Shown: positions 63,922 through 64,000 of the stretch, piece by piece
How positions within the stretch are numbered: position 1 is the first letter of the stretch
How the letters are laid out: each line of letters starts with the position of its first letter
Program-made: the position numbers and the translations under genes
NCBI GenBank assembly: GCA_031553615.1
Contig: JAVBLJ010000007.1
Span: 38,007 to 102,006 of the forward strand
Length of the DNA: 64,000 bases
Source: WQXF01 sp031553615
GTDB taxonomy: Bacteria > Bacillota > Clostridia > Christensenellales > Aristaeellaceae
Direction: 5' to 3'
The notes under the pieces: generated by a model
The model's input: only the letters and a program-made list of their open reading frames with translations
Database searches by the model: none
What the model was told of the DNA's origin: nothing

Positions 63922-64000
63922 AAACACAAGAGTTTGATCCTGGCTCAGGACGAACGCTGGCGGCATGCCTAACACATGCAAGTCGAGCGGGGATAGTGAC
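63922..64000 (+). rRNA. rrs: 16S ribosomal RNA, 5' end (cut by window edge)
   Basis: AGAGTTTGATCCTGGCTCAG starts at 63929, equal to E. coli 16S position 8, followed by GACGAACGCTGGCGGCATGC and CATGCAAGTCGAGCGG, the conserved 5' region of Clostridia-type 16S. The mature 5' end is set at 63922 by that alignment. About 79 bases are visible. Confidence 0.97.

Overview
The window looks like chromosomal DNA of an endospore-forming, fairly high-GC member of the Clostridia (Bacillota). The evidence is a yabP-yabQ-divIC sporulation/division block, sigma-A-type promoters of TTGACA/TATAAT form, strong GGAGG ribosome binding sites, carbohydrate importers of the MalFG and LplABC types without local ATPases, and the first bases of a 16S rRNA gene at the right edge. 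The genus cannot be told from this.

Left part (1-21.6 kb). Minus strand: the start of a Ppx/GppA phosphatase, divIC-yabQ-yabP, a secreted SH3/peptidoglycan-binding protein and a glycerophosphodiester phosphodiesterase. Plus strand: a translationally coupled polysaccharide locus (GT2, two GT4, an O-antigen-ligase-like membrane protein, GT2), a CE15-like esterase, a separate GT4, a MacAB-type adaptor/ATPase/permease efflux set, and hcp with a divergent Crp/Fnr regulator and a clear shared operator. A multi-TM protein lies on the minus strand at 12.3-13.5 kb.

Middle part (21.8-53.4 kb). A helicase-HNH protein that could be a defence gene, then carbohydrate genes: a URO-D-like enzyme, a GH172 (DUF2961) enzyme, an Eis-like GNAT and an unassigned 789-aa (alpha/alpha)6-like protein. 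From 50.1 down to 30.5 kb one minus-strand run of 14 genes encodes a solute-binding protein, a YesMN-type kinase and regulator, a secreted TIM-barrel-like protein, two more solute-binding proteins (one 958 aa with a large N-terminal extension), two permease pairs, an NHL-repeat/TPR membrane protein, a Yip1 protein, a 863-aa DUF5696 lipoprotein and a GNAT. Divergent from it are a cytoplasmic paralogue of the TIM-barrel protein and a GH20 enzyme. Together they read as a sensing, capture, uptake and intracellular cleavage route for one complex glycan; this is an inference from layout.

Right part (53.5-64 kb). A DeoR-type repressor heads an operon with an LplBC/LplA-like importer. Divergent from it is PHP hydrolase - organophosphate-antiporter-like MFS - GH4 phosphoglycosidase - BadF-type kinase. 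The intergenic region carries two consensus promoters and repeated TGTTGTCAA-like motifs. A decayed ABC-2 permease fragment and an rRNA promoter/leader follow.

Two repeat phenomena stand out. A 163-bp MITE-like element with imperfect terminal inverted repeats occurs twice, each time just after a stop codon. Separately, more than a dozen short degenerate tandem arrays with strict 9-21 bp periods sit at the starts or ends of genes, sometimes supplying the start codon, the Shine-Dalgarno sequence or an N-terminal four-residue repeat.
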